A stretch of 9,374 bases of DNA from Oscillospiraceae bacterium (GTDB lineage: Bacteria; Bacillota_A; Clostridia; Oscillospirales; Ruminococcaceae): positions 1 through 9,374 of the forward strand of contig JAFSHE010000398.1 in the NCBI GenBank assembly GCA_017440445.1, in the 5' to 3' direction. Position 1 is the first letter of the stretch, and every line of letters begins with the position of its first letter. Positions 6,686 to 9,374 of this stretch are shown piece by piece. The translations under genes and the position numbers were made by a program. Below the pieces are notes generated by a model. It made no database searches and was not told the DNA's origin. It saw only the letters and a program-made list of their open reading frames with translations.

Positions 6686-7720
6686 ATGTCATTTTCATCT
6701 AATTCAGTGATTGCTAAAGCACGTGCAGTATACGGAAGATCGCTGAAGCCTGAGGATTATGCACAGCTTTGTGCAAAGACCTCCGTTTCAGAAGCGGCAG
6801 CATACCTTAAACAGACCGAAAGGTATGGCAAGATACTGTCGGGAATAAATCCGCAGACCATCCACCGTGGTCAGCTGGAAGCTCTGCTTAGCAGATCAAT
6901 ATTCGATATATTCGAGAAATTCCACAAATTCGACCATTCGGACAGCCGTGTATTCTTCCGATACATCATCATGCAGCTTGAAACAGAGCAGATACTCACC
7001 GCAATAGAATGTGTATCTGCAGGCTCAGCAGAAAGATATATCGCAGCGCTTCCCGTATTCCTGGTCGACCATGCAGAAACAGATCTTATAGCACTGGGAA
7101 AGGCGAAGTCCTACCTTGATATTGCGAATCTTCTCGCAGATACAGGCTTTGGAAAGATACTCCGTCCGCTTCTTATCGATGCAACAGAAAACGGCAGGAT
7201 AGATATAAACGAGTGCGAACGCAGATTATATACGCACTACTACCTTTCCAGCATGAGAACCGCAGATAAGATATATCGTGGAAAAACAGGAAATGACCTT
7301 AAGAGAGCACTCCTTAAAAGTATTGATATGGAAAATGTAGTGACCTGCTGCCGTATGCAGAAATTCCGCAACACCCCCGAAAGTGTAAAAAAGTCGCTTA
7401 TTCCATTCAAGTACAGACTAAACGAGGAAACAGTAGAAAGATTGCTTCAGCTGGGAGATATACCGAAAATAGAAACAGAGCTCGCTTCGCTTGGCTACCA
7501 TGCCGATTCTCCTGCTGAGCTTGATACAGTAGAACAGCTTACCGAGCAGATAAGCATGAACTTCCTGCGGCGAATGATACGGCTTTCACGCAATTCAGCC
7601 GCAGTATATTACGCACTGATAGAGTGCCTGAAAATAGAAATGAGAAATGTAAAAACAGTAATAGAGGGCATCCGCTACGGATTAAGCAGCAGCGAGATAC
7701 TCGAAATGCTGGTAATATGA
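6686..7720 (+). CDS. ntpC: V/A-type ATPase subunit C (d-type central-stalk socket)
   Basis: Subunit C, equivalent to eukaryotic V-ATPase subunit d, caps the rotor ring and connects it to the central shaft. The protein has 344 residues, normal for the family, and is mostly helical without membrane segments. Family-like features include the N-terminal SVIAKARAVYGRSLKPEDY (7-25), a repeated helical-bundle layout with FFRYIIMQLETEQILTAIECV near 90-110, RRLYTHYYLSSM near 180-191, and a C-terminal RNVKTVIEGIRYGLSSSEILEML that resembles the conserved end of the family. Ribosome binding sequence GGTGAGGAG lies directly before the ATG. It follows the stalk subunit by 17 nt and precedes subunit I by 13 nt. 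In many operons C comes after I, K and E; here it comes early. Confidence 0.9.
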   Translation: MSFSSNSVIAKARAVYGRSLKPEDYAQLCAKTSVSEAAAYLKQTERYGKILSGINPQTIHRGQLEALLSRSIFDIFEKFHKFDHSDSRVFFRYIIMQLETEQILTAIECVSAGSAERYIAALPVFLVDHAETDLIALGKAKSYLDIANLLADTGFGKILRPLLIDATENGRIDINECERRLYTHYYLSSMRTADKIYRGKTGNDLKRALLKSIDMENVVTCCRMQKFRNTPESVKKSLIPFKYRLNEETVERLLQLGDIPKIETELASLGYHADSPAELDTVEQLTEQISMNFLRRMIRLSRNSAAVYYALIECLKIEMRNVKTVIEGIRYGLSSSEILEMLVI

Positions 7721-7733
7721 AAGGAGTGCGGGA

Positions 7734-9374
7734 ATGGGTATTGAAAGAATGTCACTTCTGACCGTTGAGGGAAACCTCGACAGGCTGGATGACGCTCTTA
7801 TGCTATGCTGCGACAGCAAGCTGTTTCAGATAACAGACTCAGGCAGCAACACAGCACTGCACACTGTAAATGAGCAAAACCCTTACGAAAGTGCATACAA
7901 CAGTATATGTGAGATGGCTGCAACACTGAATATCACACCGAAGCTTTGCGGCTATGACCATGTTGAACAACAAACCGGAGAGGAGTTTGAAAGCTACTGC
8001 TCCGCTATGAACGAAGAACTTTCAGAGATCAAAAAGGATTTCGATGAAGTTTCTGCATCTCTTGAGGAGCACCTCAGAACAGATTCCTACGTAAAACATC
8101 TGATAGGTCTTGATGTAAGCTTCCACGACCTGTTCAGCATGAGATATATAAATGCCGTGATAGGAAGAATGCCCGCAGAAAGCCAGCAAAAGCTGGAATA
8201 CTACGAGAATAAGTGCATCCACTTTATCCCGTTTGAGTCAAATGCAGAATATGTCTGGGGCGTTTATCTTGCTCCTAAAAACTCAACAAAGTTTGCGGAA
8301 ATGGTTATGAACTCGCTGTATTTCGAAGCTGCGGTACTTCCTGATTATCTGAATGCCGATGCAGCGACCTCTGATATAATTCTTGAACAGATAATAGAAG
8401 ATGAAATCAAACTGAAAGAACAGCTTGAAAAAGAACTGAACAGCTTTGCAGACGATCACAGAGATGAATTCCTTGCGGTAATGAGCAAGCTAAAATATCT
8501 TTACGACTGCAATGAACTGCGCAAAAAGGCACTTATTGATGAAGATCGTTTCACCTTTACAGGTTACTGCCCCACCAAGCAGTGCAAGACACTTACTGAA
8601 AAGCTGACTGCGATTGAAGGTGTAGTAACTGTGGAAGTTCCCATCAAGGGTAAAACTGCTTCATCAGACGTTCCTGTAAAGCTTAAGAACAATATTCTGT
8701 TCCGTCCATTTGAGATGTTCGTAAAGATGTACGGACTTCCTGAATACGGCAGCTTTGATCCCACTCCATACGTTGCAGTAACATACATGCTTATGTTCGG
8801 AATAATGTTCGGAGATGTGGGACAGGGTCTTGCAATTTCCCTGCTGGGACTTATCGGCAGCCGCTTTTCTAAGAACGGTCTGTTCCCGATAATGACAAGA
8901 ATAGGCATTCTTTCAGCTGCATTCGGTGTGCTGTACGGCTCAGTATTCGGAATAGAAACGATAATAGAGCCATTCTTCCACCGTGAGAATATATGGAGGC
9001 TGCTTGGCTACACCGAGCGACCTGAAAATATATTCCAGGTGGCAACGGTACTGCTTATCGCAGCACTGTGCATCGGTATCGTACTGATAATCATTTCCAT
9101 GAGCTTCAACACGGTGCTGAATTTCAGAAAACGCAAATGGGGCGAGGCTCTGTTCAGTGTAAACGGCGTATGCGGACTTATATTCTACATCTCGCTGATA
9201 GCAGGCGCAGGCGGAATGTTCATGCTGGGAACCAACCTGTTTACCCCCGCATATATAATCTGTCTTATCGTGCTGCCACTGGTACTGATATTCTTCAAGC
9301 ACCCGCTGTCCGACCTTATCTCAGGTACAAAACACAGTGAGAAGATATCCGTCGGTAACTTCATTATAGAAAAC
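7734..9374 (+). CDS. ntpI: V/A-type ATPase subunit I (a-type membrane subunit), open at the right edge
   Basis: 547 codons run without a stop to the window edge; the family has roughly 640-660 residues, so about 100 are missing. Subunit I forms the ion half-channels beside the rotor ring and anchors the peripheral stalks. Residues 1 to about 345 are a hydrophilic, helical cytoplasmic arm. The membrane part starts at YVAVTYMLMFGIMFGDVGQG (346-365), a hallmark of the family with D361, followed by helices near 383-406 (ILSAAFGVLYGSVFG), 434-458, 472-497 and 506-522. The late helix carrying the essential arginine lies beyond the window. Ribosome site AAAGGAG (7720-7726) overlaps the subunit C stop and sits 7 nt before the ATG. 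The sequence does not show whether protons or sodium are moved. Confidence 0.92.
   Translation, partial: MGIERMSLLTVEGNLDRLDDALMLCCDSKLFQITDSGSNTALHTVNEQNPYESAYNSICEMAATLNITPKLCGYDHVEQQTGEEFESYCSAMNEELSEIKKDFDEVSASLEEHLRTDSYVKHLIGLDVSFHDLFSMRYINAVIGRMPAESQQKLEYYENKCIHFIPFESNAEYVWGVYLAPKNSTKFAEMVMNSLYFEAAVLPDYLNADAATSDIILEQIIEDEIKLKEQLEKELNSFADDHRDEFLAVMSKLKYLYDCNELRKKALIDEDRFTFTGYCPTKQCKTLTEKLTAIEGVVTVEVPIKGKTASSDVPVKLKNNILFRPFEMFVKMYGLPEYGSFDPTPYVAVTYMLMFGIMFGDVGQGLAISLLGLIGSRFSKNGLFPIMTRIGILSAAFGVLYGSVFGIETIIEPFFHRENIWRLLGYTERPENIFQVATVLLIAALCIGIVLIIISMSFNTVLNFRKRKWGEALFSVNGVCGLIFYISLIAGAGGMFMLGTNLFTPAYIICLIVLPLVLIFFKHPLSDLISGTKHSEKISVGNFIIEN

Noticed and set aside
6216..6698. A minus-strand 160-codon frame across the intergenic region and the stalk-subunit gene.
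   Set aside because: Its Cys/Leu/Phe-rich hydrophobic look arises from reading the Ala/Glu/Lys-rich coiled-coil gene backwards and then AT-rich spacer DNA. It has no upstream ribosome site.
1..9374. A novel defence, mobile or other undescribed multi-gene system.
   Set aside because: Every sizeable coding region belongs to a recognisable family, gene spacing and style are uniform, and I see no integrase, transposon ends, CRISPR repeats, reverse transcriptase or toxin-like genes.

Overview
The window looks like chromosomal core DNA from a low-to-mid GC Clostridia bacterium, most likely a Ruminococcus-type member of the Oscillospiraceae/Ruminococcaceae. The grounds are the AGGAGG-type ribosome binding sites, an MEP-pathway isoprenoid gene, a YloU/YloV (Asp23/FakA) pair, the UPF0237-UPF0210 pair and an archaeal/vacuolar-type ATPase operon. 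This assignment is inference from gene content and style; no rRNA or other marker is present. I see no transposase, phage gene, tRNA, CRISPR array, toxin-antitoxin pair or recognisable defence system.

Left half (1-4277, minus strand): six closely packed genes read right to left, probably one transcription unit. They are a PHP-domain phosphoesterase of histidinol-phosphatase type, an Lrp/AsnC regulator, a class I/II PLP aminotransferase, ispE, an Asp23/Gls24 (YloU-like) protein and a DhaL-domain fatty acid kinase (fakA/yloV), which runs off the left edge. Regulator and aminotransferase overlap by 4 nt (GTGA, with a GTG start for the enzyme). Aminotransferase and ispE overlap by 1 nt (TAATG). 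The gene mix joins amino-acid metabolism, isoprenoid precursor synthesis and lipid or envelope functions.

Centre (4278-6170): an AT-rich divergent control region carries one sigma-A-like promoter in each direction. On the plus strand follows a two-gene operon, a small ACT-domain protein (UPF0237) and a 452-residue UPF0210/DUF711 'PFL family' protein, closed by a strong intrinsic terminator with a GAAA loop.

Right part (6171-9374, plus strand): an AT-rich intergenic region with two candidate promoters leads into a V/A-type ATPase operon. Its first three genes are a coiled-coil peripheral-stalk subunit (G/H type), subunit C (the d-type central-stalk socket) and subunit I (the a-type membrane subunit). 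Subunit I is still open at the right edge, so the rotor ring and catalytic subunits should lie beyond the window.

Overall this is an ordinary housekeeping region. The least understood element is the conserved UPF0237-UPF0210 pair, whose biochemical role I cannot state from sequence.
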